This document shows, piece by piece, positions 1 to 10,869 of a DNA stretch of 64,000 nucleotides (the stretch's first letter is position 1; each line of letters starts with the position of its first letter). A program made the translations under genes and the position numbers. The DNA lies in contig JAMKCH010012682.1 of the NCBI GenBank assembly GCA_023653785.1, positions 1-64,000 on the forward strand, written 5' to 3'. The notes beneath the pieces are model-generated. The model was given only the letters and a program-made list of their open reading frames with translations. It did not search any database and was not told the origin of the DNA. Origin of the DNA: Ophioderma brevispina (taxonomy: Eukaryota; Echinodermata; Ophiuroidea; Amphilepidida; Ophiodermatidae).

Positions 1-1265
1 TCCCAAAGTAAAGCTAACCACGTTCAGCAACATGTCACCAATGACTTCATTTTATTTTCTTCAAATTTACTCTGTCACCCAAACTAATTTCTTCAAAATG
101 TTTTCAAAAAATTATCCACGCCATTGCACTATTTCAATTCATAGACTTCATGACATCTTACTTGTCATTCCACCGTATTGAATCGTAATATCACCTTTTA
201 AAGAGTTTGCAATTGCAATCTATCTATACTACAAAAATGAGATCAAACGGTCACTCGCATCTAGGTAAAGGTCACCACGGGGGGAAAGCACAGTACTACT
301 AAAAAAGTGAGATCTGTCTGTCTGTCCGAATATGCGTTTTGACGCACAATAACCTATGGAGCTGATGTTTGGCATACAGGTAAAAACAACACCCTGAGGT
401 TTATTATCAGGGTTTCAGGGTGACCCCAAAAATCAAAAGTCATCTGCAGGAGGACAATTTGCATAGAAATGCCGTATAAATGCCAAAAAGGACCGCCAAC
501 CTGAGCAAAGAACAAGTTCTGAGGTCAAAGGTCACGCACACACACAGGACTGCAGATCATTTTGCACATAAATACGCCTCACTGTACAATAATTGTAATA
601 AGTAATGACGTTTCAACCATAGTAGATGAGTTCGTATTTTTCAGTCATGATCAATCAACAGATGCCAGCAAAAAAATTAAGAACCTCATTAAAGGTGGCT
701 GGATCCCAATCCAAATCCGACCATTCATGTTTTCTCTAAGCCTCCCTACATTAAAAGCAAAATTAAATCAGTTCCAACGATGATAGTGAAAGATTTTGAA
801 ACGTTTTTATTATAACATCAAAAGAAACAGCTTAAAGAGATATGAGAACATTTCCGAAAGAAGACGCCCCTAATTTTTCTCGAACCCCGTTTTGCTACAT
901 ATTTGAAAGCTACCAATGTAATAGATAGACCTGAAGTGAATAAGCTTAAATAAGCTGAATAAGCCGTCTTTAGTAATAAGATGATGATTTACTAGTTTCT
1001 GTCGTGCAAGGACAGAGAGTCAAAGCATCATGGTTTTCTATAGGGAACAATTAGGATAGCAGGAGAGTTCAAACCAAGGTTTGGGTTTCTTTTGCAAAGT
1101 ATTGATCCAAAACCTTCGAAATGTTAGTCTCGGTAGGTGGCCTACAAACGTGATCAGGCAATTTAGAGAAATGTTATCCTAAAAAACAATCCTGTCACTT
1201 TAATGGCATTTAGTGTCCACAGCAGATACCCTAGTCCAGCATAGTACCCTTTTGGACCCTTGCAC
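1..1265. other. No gene recognised; AT-rich DNA with a tgtc-repeat segment
   Basis: No open frame here has features of a real exon. From about 230 to 545 the texture changes. A short tgtc run (about 314-327) is followed by a G/A-rich stretch ending in a gaggtcaaaggtcacg segment and a short (ca)n tract near 538-547. This looks like part of a dispersed repeat, but no second copy was found in the window. A TTAAAGGTGG word near 689 resembles the ends of the TTAA elements described below, but no matching right end was found. Confidence 0.5.
522..534 (+). promoter_or_regulatory. DR1-type nuclear-receptor half-site pair
   Basis: The 13 bases AGGTCAAAGGTCA are two perfect AGGTCA half-sites spaced by one base. 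This is the consensus bound by RXR heterodimers, HNF4 and COUP-TF type receptors. No promoter or gene is visible nearby, and the site may belong to a dispersed repeat, so binding in vivo is only a possibility. Confidence 0.3.
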
Positions 1266-1620
1266 TTTACAAGGGTATGGACCCGTCGTTAATAGCCTCG
1301 TTCCCAGAATGGCCCCAGATTTACCGGAAGTAGTCAACATTTGTGGTATCCCGAGGAAAGTTAATATTTTTCTCATTTACCCTGTGAAAATTAGGGCCAA
1401 AAGGAATTGGTGGAAGTTATTGAGCAAAATATGCCCCATTTGGGTCGAACAATATTAATTGTACACAGTACTCTATGGGGCTACAAAAATACGTTTTAGT
1501 TCTCACAGCCAAATGGATTGAAAATATGGTGCGAAACTTTACAGATGGGGAATTTGGGGGTGAAGGCGATATATCAAGATCAAAAATTCATATCCTTTAT
1601 ATCGAGCCATCCCCCTTTAA
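1266..1620 (+). repeat. Family B TTAA-bounded MITE, copy B1
   Basis: This segment aligns along its length with copies at 61,551, 32,232 and 7,419 (opposite strand). Shared landmarks in order are a 'taatagcctcg' block near the left end, 'tttaccggaagt', 'catttaccctgtgaaa', 'cacagtactctatgggg' in the middle, and 'catatcctt...ccccctttaa' at the right end. The right end keeps CCCCTTTAA. The left end is mutated to TTTACAAGGG. It has no coding capacity, and the 81-aa frame over its left part is a chance reading. Confidence 0.85.
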
Positions 1621-2195
1621 GCATCCATTAAATCAATCATTCATACCGATTTAATTTTAAAGGACGCTTAAACCAGGCCAATAACTGTTAAAAAAAATTA
1701 CAAATTAAAAATATTCCCTTGACAACATATATACTATTCATAATTTTCGTCATCAATACTTTCGTTTTACGTGTAAGCCAATGGCCATGTCTAAATTTGG
1801 ATTTCTTGGCCGCACTCTCCTGTCCGTTACCACTCTATATTCATGTTTTATTATTAGTGTTACCCCGTCGTGTTTTTATTGCAATACGCCACGACGGTAA
1901 GATGTGTTTCCACTTTGTATTTCTACTTCTTTGAACATTAATATTTTTTGTAAATGCGGTTCATGTTGTCGCGGGGCCTATTTATTGAGACATATCCATA
2001 TGACGTAAAAATTGCACAACATCATAAACTATCATACATGTACATTTAGAGGATATAATCGGCTCGAATATTTTCTGCAACACGCTAATAAAATTAGGTA
2101 AAAACCCAAGCGAATAGAGCGGAGGCCGTAGGGCTACCTCGCCCAAAAAACATGGGGGGGTATCTTTAAAAAGAAAGAAAATATAGTCATGCATG
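1621..2195. other. No gene recognised
   Basis: AT-rich sequence with no convincing open frame and no match to other parts of the window. Confidence 0.5.
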
Positions 2196-2759
2196 TTAAA
2201 GGGATTAAGCAGCGATAATGCGCGAGAATCGAAAATGTGGAAAGGAAATGCATGTTTTAAACTTATAATCGGGGATAGTATGTGACAATTCCGATATAAC
2301 TGCTTAAATGTTGAAACAAACCCACCAAATAGTGAAAAAAAATGAAGTATTTGAGGGAACTTGTCATACTGTCTCCCAAAAATAGACATACATCGACGGC
2401 GTCTCAAAATCTGCACTAAACAGGTGATTGTGGTTTACATCAGTACAGAATGAACAACAATCAATAATGTTTGTGTTTGAGGTCAAACTGTATTGATTAT
2501 GTTGCACAATATCGCGCTGAAAATCTGTGATATTCACCGGGAAAGGCCTTTTTGATCTCAAGTGGGAATTTTGATACGCACGTATAGAAATTACAGAATC
2601 AGATAAAAAGTACTGGCCTTGCCTTTTAATACACGGATTTCAAGCCAACCATTTGCAGGTTATGTTCGCATATCCATGCCAGTAACAAAAATATAAAAAT
2701 ATGAATTTTGATGATTTTTTCGGTGTTTCGGATTAGCAAATCGCTGCTAATCCCTTTAA
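2196..2759 (-). repeat. Family A TTAA-bounded MITE, copy A1
   Basis: Both ends read TTAAAGGGATTA(A)GCAGCGAT inward, giving terminal inverted repeats of about 20 bp flanked by TTAA (2196-2199 and 2756-2759). The interior is the reverse complement of 6,414-7,025. Shared blocks are the 'cgtatagaaattac' segment, the 'atctgtgatattc' segment and the 'agtatttgaggaac' segment. The 144-aa and 65-aa minus-strand frames lie inside this repeat and are not genes. At 564 bp with no transposase it must have been mobilised in trans. Confidence 0.87.
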
Positions 2760-3072
2760 TGTCATAGTATGTATATCAAGACCAATTTTCCATTATATCC
2801 CAGCAAAGGGATTAGATTGGCTCAATAGAAAGTCGTTCTTTTCTTCTTATACTGGCGAAAGTTTTCATCAGGATTTGTCATTCTTTTGGAAGGATAATGC
2901 CAGAGAATTTTTCTGGGTAATACCAATAGAAATACACACCATCCCAGTAGAGTACTCCTAGTTGCCTACCAGAGAGAAACTGGAAATTAGCAGCGCTTGG
3001 GTCATCAATTTGTCAGGGCTGTACAAAGTTTTTTCTTCCCCACGAGCTTATACTTACCAACACTTACACTCT
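2760..3072. other. No gene recognised
   Basis: Unique-looking AT-rich spacer between element A1 and the TIR element at 3,073. Confidence 0.4.
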
Positions 3073-3555
3073 AGCCGTGTCCACACGGAGGCTGAAACTC
3101 CGGAGTTTCAAAACTCTGGAGTGTCGATCGGGGTTTTTGACCGTGTGGACGCATTCGGGGTTTTACACTCTGGAGTTTTATCGAGGGTCTAGCGGAGTTT
3201 TATCCCCTAAAAAACTTGAGGGTGAAGCTCAACCTCTGATAACACTCCGGAGTGTTTTGGAGTGTCGTGCCGTGTGGACAACTTCGGGGGATAGTGAGCG
3301 GGGGTGACCTCGCAAGGTCATCTTTGTTGACAAATTCCTGTGTTTGAAAATCACGCGGGAAAGTCCACGGCTTCCGGTATGTTGACTTTCGGTCTACACT
3401 CCAATATGAGAAGCGGAGGAGAATGGTCAGGGGGATGATTTCAGAGTTTTGGCCATCGTGTGGACACAATTTGGAGTGAAGTAAAATAATTGGATTAAAT
3501 TTTCACCTCCAGAGTTTTCAAACCTTTGGAGTTTTGTGACCGTGTGAACATGGCT
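3073..3555. mobile_element. MITE with agccgtgtccacacgg-type inverted ends
   Basis: The left end reads AGCCGTGTCCACACGG and the right end is its imperfect inverse (CCGTGTGAACATGGCT). The trinucleotide TCT flanks both sides as a possible 3-bp target duplication. Inside, the words 'ccgtgtgga' and 'actccggagttt' recur many times in both orientations, so the element is an internally reiterated palindrome. It is more GC-rich than its surroundings. Ends containing GTGTNNACAC plus a 3-bp duplication recall PIF/Harbinger-type MITEs, but that assignment is inference. The overlapping short frames are by-products of the internal repeats. Confidence 0.8.
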
Positions 3556-4319
3556 TCTGTTAAGTTAAAATCAGATTATGATATGTAGGTCCTATAGTGT
3601 TTATACTATAAATTTACATTTGGCATTGTACATAAAACAGACCCTTTTTCAAAGCTCTTTATTCTAATGCTCAATATTTGTTTGTATCCTCTACTGAGCC
3701 TATTGCAAACATTATACTTCTATCTTTAACCATCCAAAACTGTTTGGTCATTATCTCTCCAACCACTAAACTATACCTATTGTAGACAAAGGCAAACACC
3801 AAGACCTTGTATATTGGAGCAAACACAATTATTCCTGACAACATTTTATTAGAGTGACCTTTAATGACCTCATATGAACTTTAACCCCATTTTGCATAGA
3901 CTGTGCTATGATCACCAAATTGGCTCACAAAAACCGCTGCATCACGAAAAAAAAAAAAACCTCATTAACACTCTGCCTCAACTATAATCCAACCCATAAA
4001 CCAACATGATACGCGAAAAAAGTGGTTAGTGCTCCATTTTATTTTGTTTTAATTTTGAAGCTATTTATATCCCTTAGTGCTGTGTATAGTACATGTACAT
4101 TAAAGTGCAAAATTCAGATATGGTCAACCAACTGTGCTCCTGGAGCATAATATTATTCTTTTTCTCATAGTGTCAGCAATATTATGTTACGTTTGTGCGG
4201 TTTATTCCGTTACTGTATAATTAGCAAAAATATTAAAAAAATGGATTCTGCCAGTTTGTATTGTGTAGTGTACTGGTGCAGACACAGGTCTTATAATCCG
4301 TAGTTCCATACATTGTGGA
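3556..4319. other. No gene recognised
   Basis: AT-rich unique-looking sequence. A short A run lies at about 3,947-3,960. No repeat partner or credible frame was found. Confidence 0.5.
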
Positions 4320-4324
4320 TTCAA

Positions 4325-4620
4325 GTCTTATTCCAGCCTTCATGTGACCTTGGTGACCTCATGTGACCTTGGTGACCTCATGTTACCTTGGTGACCTCAT
4401 GTGACCTTTGGTCCCATTCACAAACCCTGACGGCGAGATTGCATGCTGTATGAGTTCTGTAAGGGCTATGGTGATGTAACTTGTTGGCAAGGAGGGGTGG
4501 GGTGGGGTGGGGTGACATGTTGGTGACCTCATGTAACCTTGGTGACCTTCATGTGACCTTGGTACCATCCCAAACAATGATGGTAAGATGGACAATGGCC
4601 AGTCAGGGGACTGTGATGTG
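4325..4620 (+). repeat. Family E repeat with 19-bp minisatellite and G-rich tract, copy E1
   Basis: About four copies of a 19-bp unit (catgtgaccttggtgacct) run from about 4,340 to 4,411, with further degenerate units near 4,524-4,563. Between them lies 'gtaagggctatg', a short spacer and a (ggggt)n tract at 4,494-4,512. The same order of blocks occurs at 5,745-6,110 inside element D1, so this is a dispersed repeat and not a simple local tandem array. It ends in 'gtgatgtgtttt' in both copies. The 70-aa minus-strand frame is a chance reading. Confidence 0.75.
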
Positions 4621-4659
4621 TTTTATTTTATATACATCATTAATATGAGCTGTTATTAT

Positions 4660-4775
4660 TTAAAGGTGCGCATTACGATCGTCTTTGGGACCCGATGTAC
4701 CAGACAGAAGTGTATGGATTGGGATATCGATGAAGGCTTATTTTTCTCCATTTTATCCTGAAATTTTGTAAACCA
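4660..4775 (-). repeat. Family C fragment, copy C4 (truncated)
   Basis: From TTAA at 4660 the sequence reads TTAAAGGTGCGCATTACGATCG and then a 'gtctttgggaccc' block. This is the reverse complement of the right end of family C (compare 39,880-39,939). Similarity continues through 'gatatcgatgaagg' and then fades. The other end is missing and is replaced by low-complexity AT sequence. Confidence 0.7.
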
Positions 4776-4785
4776 CAGTTTCGTT

Positions 4786-4890
4786 TAATTCATTTAAAAA
4801 TGGTGAAAATAATTTAAATTATTTTAAAATGGTTTAAAAAATTTTAAAAAGTATTTAAAAAAGGTAAGATTTAAAAAATACTTCAATTTT
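4786..4890. repeat. AT-rich low-complexity tract (ttaaaa words)
   Basis: Repeated 'atttaaaa' and 'ttttaaaa' words with very few G or C bases, probably replication slippage. It directly follows the truncated C4 fragment. Confidence 0.7.
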
Positions 4891-5557
4891 GCCAAATATT
4901 GTTTTAATAATGGTTTAGATCCGACAACCCATTAATGATTAACTCTAGATTGTGACCTTTTAATATGACTGTGGTGTATCTTTTTAGTTATTAAACTTGA
5001 ATTTTAAATAGAACGTCGCAAACAGATGGACAAATTGTTAAAACGTCCACAGTCAATTGTAACAAATATATATACAGACATCTGGTACTAGGATTAATCC
5101 TTCAAGCACTTATTTCTGGTCCAGATCACATTAAAGAAAGTCAATTTGGATCAATTAGCCATGCATTTTGGAGGCTTTTCTCCTGAGCTAAATGAAAATA
5201 AGTATTTGTTTCAGGTTGTGTAAACATGCAAATTCTGATACAATATCAGTATCAAGGTCACAATGGTGTTTTGGTTCCACCACAATGAATTTGAACTGGA
5301 ACTGTTAACCATTGTGGTTGTGTCGTGATACATGTATTGTGCTGTTATAAAGTTAAGCTAGAGTGTTAACCTAACTAGCTTAAATTCCCTCTATAAAGAA
5401 AACAAAGTTGCAAAACTGTAAATAAAAAAAAAAATAAAACAAAATTAGGACAATTATCTCCAGCAGTATGGTGATTATTTTAAAAGGGTAGGTATCAAAC
5501 CCATTTAGCGTCAAATGCTTTTGGGGCTAATATAGGTCATTGTTCAACAGTGAAAAT
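4891..5557. other. No gene recognised
   Basis: AT-rich unique-looking spacer. No repeat partner, RNA gene or plausible exon was seen. Confidence 0.5.
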
Positions 5558-6311
5558 TTCAAGGGACATTTCTTGATCCACAACCTCGAAACTCGTCCCC
5601 TGAGTGATTGAAAAAAGTGTTTAGATTTTATATTGTCTGAACCATACCCTTAGTAATTGATGTGTGCCTAATCTTATCCAAATTTAATCATACATCGGTA
5701 AAAAGTATTAGAGTTTTGGTCACTCTGCAAGAATGGCAGCAAAGGAACTTATAGAGGATAGATCTGGTCTTTGTGTATGGGTCTGTGGTCGGAAAGTTAA
5801 CCCTTATTATTGCATGCGTGGATGATGCCAAGGGCTATGATGATTAACTTGGTGGAAAGGGGGGGGTGGGGTGGGGTGGGGGACAGGTTACGGACTCGTG
5901 TCCTGGTGACTCGTGACACTTGGCCGATCAAAAATGGTAAACCCAATATATTACATGTCTATGGTTCCGTAAGGGCTCAATGAGTAACTTGGGGAAAGGA
6001 GGGGTGACAGTCGGTGACCCTCGTGATGTATTGGTGACCTGGTTTGTGACTTTGGCCCCCATTACAAACCGCGCCGGCAGATGACACACATTGTAGTGGG
6101 AATGTGATGTGTTTTTTAAGTTCTGTCTGTATGGACAGAAATTACAGCAAAGCGGCTTATGGGACCATGTGACACAAGCATTGCTCATAAACACTGCAGA
6201 TTGGAAATTTGAATCAACTGAAATTGGGAACTAAGCTTGATCAAGAGCTTCAATGATATGTAAGTACATACAATTAAAAAGTGGTGATCGAATTATGAAA
6301 TGACTTATTAA
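5558..6311 (+). repeat. Family D TTAA-type MITE interrupted by family E, copy D1
   Basis: The left part (5,558-5,740) matches D3 at 42,541: 'gacatttcttgatccacaac', 'tatattgtctgaacc' and 'gtgtgcctaatctta'. The right part (about 6,105-6,311) matches the right half of D2 and D3: 'ggacagaaattac', 'gcggcttatgggacc', 'attgctcataa', 'gaatcaactgaaat'. Family E sequence lies between them. The ends have decayed (TTCAAGGGACA on the left, a TTAA at 6,308 on the right). This is a clear nested insertion, with E younger than D at this locus. Confidence 0.75.
5745..6110 (+). repeat. Family E repeat, copy E2 (inside D1)
   Basis: It shares with E1 the 'gggctatgatgattaacttggtgg'-like block, the (ggggt)n tract at about 5,859-5,883, degenerate 'ggtgacc' units, and the final 'gtgggaatgtgatgtgtttt'. 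It appears to be internally duplicated: 'aagggctat/ca' plus 'taacttgg(t)gg(g)aaagg' occurs near 5,831 and again near 5,970. The second half lacks most of the ggggt units. Confidence 0.7.
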
Positions 6312-6413
6312 CCTGTCAATGTACTTGCAGGTAAAAAGGATTTTAACCAAAGATTGTTCTGTTCTTTAAATTGGCGCCAGACAACATTACACAACATTAT
6401 GATCCAGTTAAAT

Positions 6414-7025
6414 GTCAAGGGAATTTAGCAGCGATTTGCGGATCCGAAACAACACAAAATCATCAAAAATTTGTATTTTGGGTTTTTGTTACTGGAATCA
6501 TGTGCTAAACATAAAATCAAGTGGTTGGTTTGAAATATGTGTAGTTAAAGACAAGGCAGTACTTTGTATCTGATTCGTAATTTCTATACGTGTATATCAA
6601 AGTTCAACTAGAGCAAAAAAGGACATTTCCATGGAATATCACAGATATAATTGTAATATTTGTGAAGTGTGCCTCCAAACAGATATCATTGTCTGTGTTT
6701 ATTCTGTACTGGAGTAAACCACATCAGTCAGCTGCTTTAGTGTAGATTTTGAGGTTGGTCATCGCTGTATGTCTAATAACGTATTCAAATATGACGTCAG
6801 CCACCAGACATGTGGTGGCCAAGATGCATACATTCCACGACTACAAACATAAGTGTCAATCGATCCATGTTTAGCGATTGCACAGGGATAAATTGACAGG
6901 TGAATGGATTGTAGTACTGGAATGCGTCTATTATGTCCACCAACATGGCGGCTATTTGAATCGTCTATTTGCTGGGAACGGTGTTTTTTTGTGACAAAGT
7001 TCCTCAAATACTCATTTTCAGACAA
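6414..7025 (+). repeat. Family A MITE, copy A2
   Basis: It begins at a decayed end (TCAAGGGAATTTAGCAGCGATTTGC), compared with TTAAAGGGATTAGCAGCGATTTGC in A1, and runs in inverted orientation to A1. The shared interior includes 'gattcgtaatttctatacgtg', 'ggaatatcacagat', 'tgtttattctgtactg' and 'gttcctcaaatactcatttt'. The last ~150 bp of A1 is not found here, and A2 carries extra sequence around 6,780-6,950, so the two copies are different deletion derivatives. The 88-aa minus-strand frame is a chance reading. Confidence 0.82.
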
Positions 7026-7061
7026 AAACTTTTAGCCCAATATTAAAGGGGCTAACCAAAT

Positions 7062-7422
7062 TTAAAGGTTGCAACGAGAGATTTCACATGACAGGTGTCC
7101 ATAAAAAAATTGAAAATTATGATTTTTAACCATGATGAAGCCGTCCATCAAAAAACTCCCCATCTGAAAGGATTTTAAGCTGAGAAATTTTCTTTGTTAC
7201 AAAAATTGTGGAAATTCTAATTTGTAATATAGGAGCAATACAAAATTCAGCCTATGTTATAATGAATATAAGCAAGTCAAAGCACCCGTTTTCTTTCTTT
7301 TAAGACATGTCTGTAGCCAAATTACAAGGTAAGAGATCTATTGCGTGTCTAATCTATATGAAAATCAATATTATGACACATATCTGGGTGCCTCAAAATC
7401 TTCGTTGCACCTTAGGCTTTAA
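7062..7422 (+). repeat. Family J TTAA-bounded MITE, copy J1
   Basis: TTAA at 7062 is followed by AGGTTGCAACGAGAGATTT. The right end, read inward, gives TTAAAGCCTAAGGTGCAACG then AAGATTT, so the inverted ends match with one short gap. The body aligns with the reverse complement of 26,877-27,239: 'gaaaggattt', 'gctgagaaat', 'attcagcctatgtt', 'tctgtagcc', 'cacaaggtaagaaatct', 'tatgacacatat'. It is 361 bp with no coding capacity. Confidence 0.88.
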
Positions 7423-7761
7423 TTTTTTATCTTGATGAATGGCCTTCACCTGAATACTTAACCCTAGCTGTAAATTTTGTGTTGCCGATATTTCAACCCA
7501 TTTTGAAGGGGGAGAGCTAAAAGATTTTTGTAATCCCCATTAAAAGTTACCTTAATATTATTAGTGGTCGACCAAATTGGGGAATATTTTTCGATCATAA
7601 CATCAAAACCGAACATCCTTTAGCCCGTAAATTTTACAGCTCTAATGAGAAAAATAGTAGCCTTCTTCTGTTATCAAAAATTTGATCACTTACGGGTGAA
7701 TTAAAATTGGTGTCCTTGGGGATGTGAGGGGCTAGTAGCGATCGGACCCCATGGACCTTAA
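7419..7761 (-). repeat. Family B TTAA-bounded MITE, copy B4
   Basis: This is the reverse complement of family B: 'gatatttcaaccca', 'attagtggtcgaccaaattgggg', 'gaaaaatagtagcctt', 'atcacttacgggtgaa', 'gtccttggggatg', and 'ggaccccatggacctta' at the far end. Terminal TTAA words are at 7,419-7,422 and 7,758-7,761. Its left TTAA is the same one that closes J1, so the two elements abut exactly. The 68-aa minus-strand frame is not a gene. Confidence 0.87.
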
Positions 7762-9710
7762 TAATGAACAGTAGAATATAGGGACACTTATTTACCCCTT
7801 CATTTAATTCGTACAAAATATAAAAACTAAACCACAACATCCAAGCAAATTAAGGCCTTGTCTGAAACATTAGTGCAAACTTACACACAATGTGGTGGTG
7901 TGATTTTCCCATTAAAAAGGAAGAGCTGTGTCTATCGATTTTGTTCTTATTTTAAGTTAAAGGATTTCATGCATCTCTGGTGTTTATTATCCTTGTCTTT
8001 TATCAGTTTAACAGTGTTTGTATATGAGTTTACAAGTATTTTGTTTGCTAAAGAAAACAAAGCTGGTGATGTATGTGCTGGAGGGGAAGGAGAGAGTTGA
8101 GTACTCAACTTAGATCATGTGTTCAAAGTGGATTAATGATGTTATAAGGCTATCAAGGCTCAACACCTATGTAAATAGCTAGTTTGCTCTATGTACAATG
8201 TGTTGATGTCCTGAGTTTCTTTGATATCACTGTCTCAAAGAAATAAAATGAGGAGGGAGAGTAACAAAGGGGACGTGGTGGGTAAAGGGCCTAGACAGGG
8301 TGGTTGCAAATATATTAGAAGTGAGTTTTTAAATTGTAGTTGAATTGTTAAAGAGTTATTCGTGTATTATTATATTAGTTGGAAAAAAAGACCTCCGCTA
8401 TGTCATAATTAACTGGGATATATCTCTGCAATATTCCTTTTGGAAGGACTTTTTGCCAGAAAACAACAGGCAGGGTTACTGAGATAATGACCGGCATTAC
8501 AATTTTATAAACAACATGGGTTGATGGTTAGCAGCAAAACATTGCAGCAAGTTAGAGTACCATTTTGCACTGGGTTAGTTTAAAGTGGTAAAAAATGCTC
8601 AACATCCAAGAACTATAAGCAAATGCAAAAAGGAAAATTTAAAATAAACACTAGCACATTGGAAAAATAGTGTCCGCTCGGGATTTTTTTCCAAAATTGA
8701 TATTTTCACATGGTTGTAAAGCTTCATACACAGTAGCCCTCACCTGAAATGATTAAGACCACAATCAGCAATCCTTATGGGTAAGAGAACGATTTTTAAT
8801 TATGAACTCGGGCGGCGGGACATTGTTCAGCGATGACGGGGAAATGAAGTTAACACGAAAACACATCCCGGAGTTGATTCCCAGGTATGCACCCTGTTTG
8901 ACTGGTCTGTGACCGTTGTGGTTTTATTATCAATGAGTAAGAGTCGATGACATTCATGTAACAGACACATGTGTTGATAAATTTACGGCAACAATCTTAA
9001 AGTTGGCTTACAAAGTAACCCGGATGTTTTTAGCATCTTATTTAATTCCCTATCTGGTTATTGGGATGTTATTTTATGTGAAAATTATCCTATTTTCCAA
9101 TGGCATCATTTGCAAACAAATTGAAGAAATTTATTATTTTGTGTGAAAATGTTGCAGTGGGTACACTTCAGAAAGACAGCAAAAAAACTCATCAAGATGT
9201 CCAAATCACAGATTTTGAAGGAGGGCAATCTACAATGCATTGTGAATTGACCTAGTGATTACAAGTGACCTCTACCAGCGAATTTCACTTGGGTCATTGA
9301 AGTCGGCTAACTAAATTATAAGTACCCCAATTGGTTGCTCGGACTTGTGCAAGTAGGAAATTACCCTCTCCACTCTCATACACTATTTGCTGGCGAAATA
9401 TTTTACCAGGAAAAGGTTGCTGCGCCATAGAAAAATGCTATAATCTTGATCACTGTCTAGCAGGTTGTGTAAAAATCGGGGTATAACAGAACCTTACTTG
9501 TGCAAAGGTATAGGCATATTTGCCAATTTGAAAGTGGAAATATGATAATAATTTCTACTAAGCTGGGCATGTCAAGCAAAATATAACCCCAAGCACTCAC
9601 CTTCATACCCATGCTAAATTTGGAATAAATTTGTTAAAAATCAGTACTGTTTGAAAAGGACATTTTTGTGTGGTATGTTCAAGGCCACACAGAATGTTAG
9701 TTAAAGGGCA
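7762..9710. other. No gene recognised
   Basis: About 1.9 kb of AT-rich sequence with no repeat partner in the window. The 80-aa frame at 7,858-8,100 has no recognisable motif and no splice or promoter context that would support it. Confidence 0.5.
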
Positions 9711-10393
9711 TTTACGGTGATCCACAATCCCCCCTCCAACTTGCTGTGATTCTTATAAATATCATCTGAAACGTGGTTAAAGTATAGTGTGCCTAATCTT
9801 ACGTGCAAATTCCATTAGCCAATGAAAGTCATGTTATGTTCCCGTAACAATTTTTGCCAAAATATAATTTTTTAGGTTTTTTCTTTTTTTAAAAATTTTG
9901 TATAGGGTGTTTTGAATAAAACACAATTTCAGGTGCTCTAATAGCTAAAATATTGTGTCAAATGCCACCATACATTTAAACTGATTTTGCAACTGTTCGT
10001 TGGTTTAAAATCTACGAAAATAACATTCACAAGATGTGATCCCAAGAAGAAGAACCTTGATATTTTCTTACAATACAAAATAATGAACTTTTTAGAGATT
10101 TACGGCATCTCAAATGCGGCAGAAAATCATAACGTGTGCGGGGTTACGGGAAACATTAAATCGACTTTCTGCGCCTTACTCAGGACGAGAAATTTGGTCA
10201 TTTTGTATTTTGTGTCTGAAAACCGACAGAAATTACAGTACAGGGCTATGGGGCACTGTGATTCAAAAATTGCTCATAACATCAAAATGCACCATCAGAG
10301 AATCAACTGAAATTTTGGAAATAACCTTTTCTCTTGCTTTCTAGTGAAAAATAAACAAAAAATGAGAGGTGCTAAGATTACAAATAAAATTAA
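9711..10393 (+). repeat. Family D TTAA-bounded MITE, long copy D2
   Basis: TTAA at 9711 is followed by AGGGCATTTACGGTGATCCACAA, and the right end closes at TTAA 10,390-10,393. The left ~120 bp and right ~200 bp match D3 at 42,541. Between about 9,835 and 10,195 lies roughly 360 bp absent from D3, so D2 is either the less-deleted form or carries an insertion. Two overlapping frames of 107 and 76 aa are chance readings inside the repeat. Confidence 0.83.
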
Positions 10394-10855
10394 AGCAGTG
10401 TGCAAGATGAAGTAGTAGAGGGCCAGTTTAAGTACGCTTGGCTTTTTGAATGACCTTGAGCCTTGGTAACTTCCAGTTTATGCCACTATTTCAATTCGTT
10501 TGACATGAGAGCTAAAAACGTGATTTTGTAGTTCACCATAGATACTATGTAAAAGGTAATACTGGTTGACCAAATGTGGCATTTTGCCTGTGTAACATCC
10601 TCCAAACCTAAGATATAGGGGCAAAAATGAGAAAAAAAATGTAGCTTTCCCTGATACCAACATTGATGACCACATTGGGTAAAATCTGGGGTTGTGTGTG
10701 TATGAGGCTATATTGTAACGGTATGGATCTCTAACCTTAACGGTACTATACACTAAAAAACGCCAATGCACTGAGTGACAAAAATGCACTAAGTCCCAGA
10801 TGCAGTGTGGTGTCATCCAAACAAGACACACATGGGCATGAAATCGCATGGGTGG
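10394..10855. other. No gene recognised
   Basis: Unique-looking spacer between D2 and a SINE remnant. The 129-aa minus-strand frame covering it lacks any recognisable domain. Confidence 0.45.
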
Positions 10856-10869
10856 AACAGAGACCAAAC

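Noticed and set aside
1982..2416. 144-aa minus-strand frame
   Set aside because: More than half lies in MITE A1, and the equivalent stretch of A2 does not keep the frame open.
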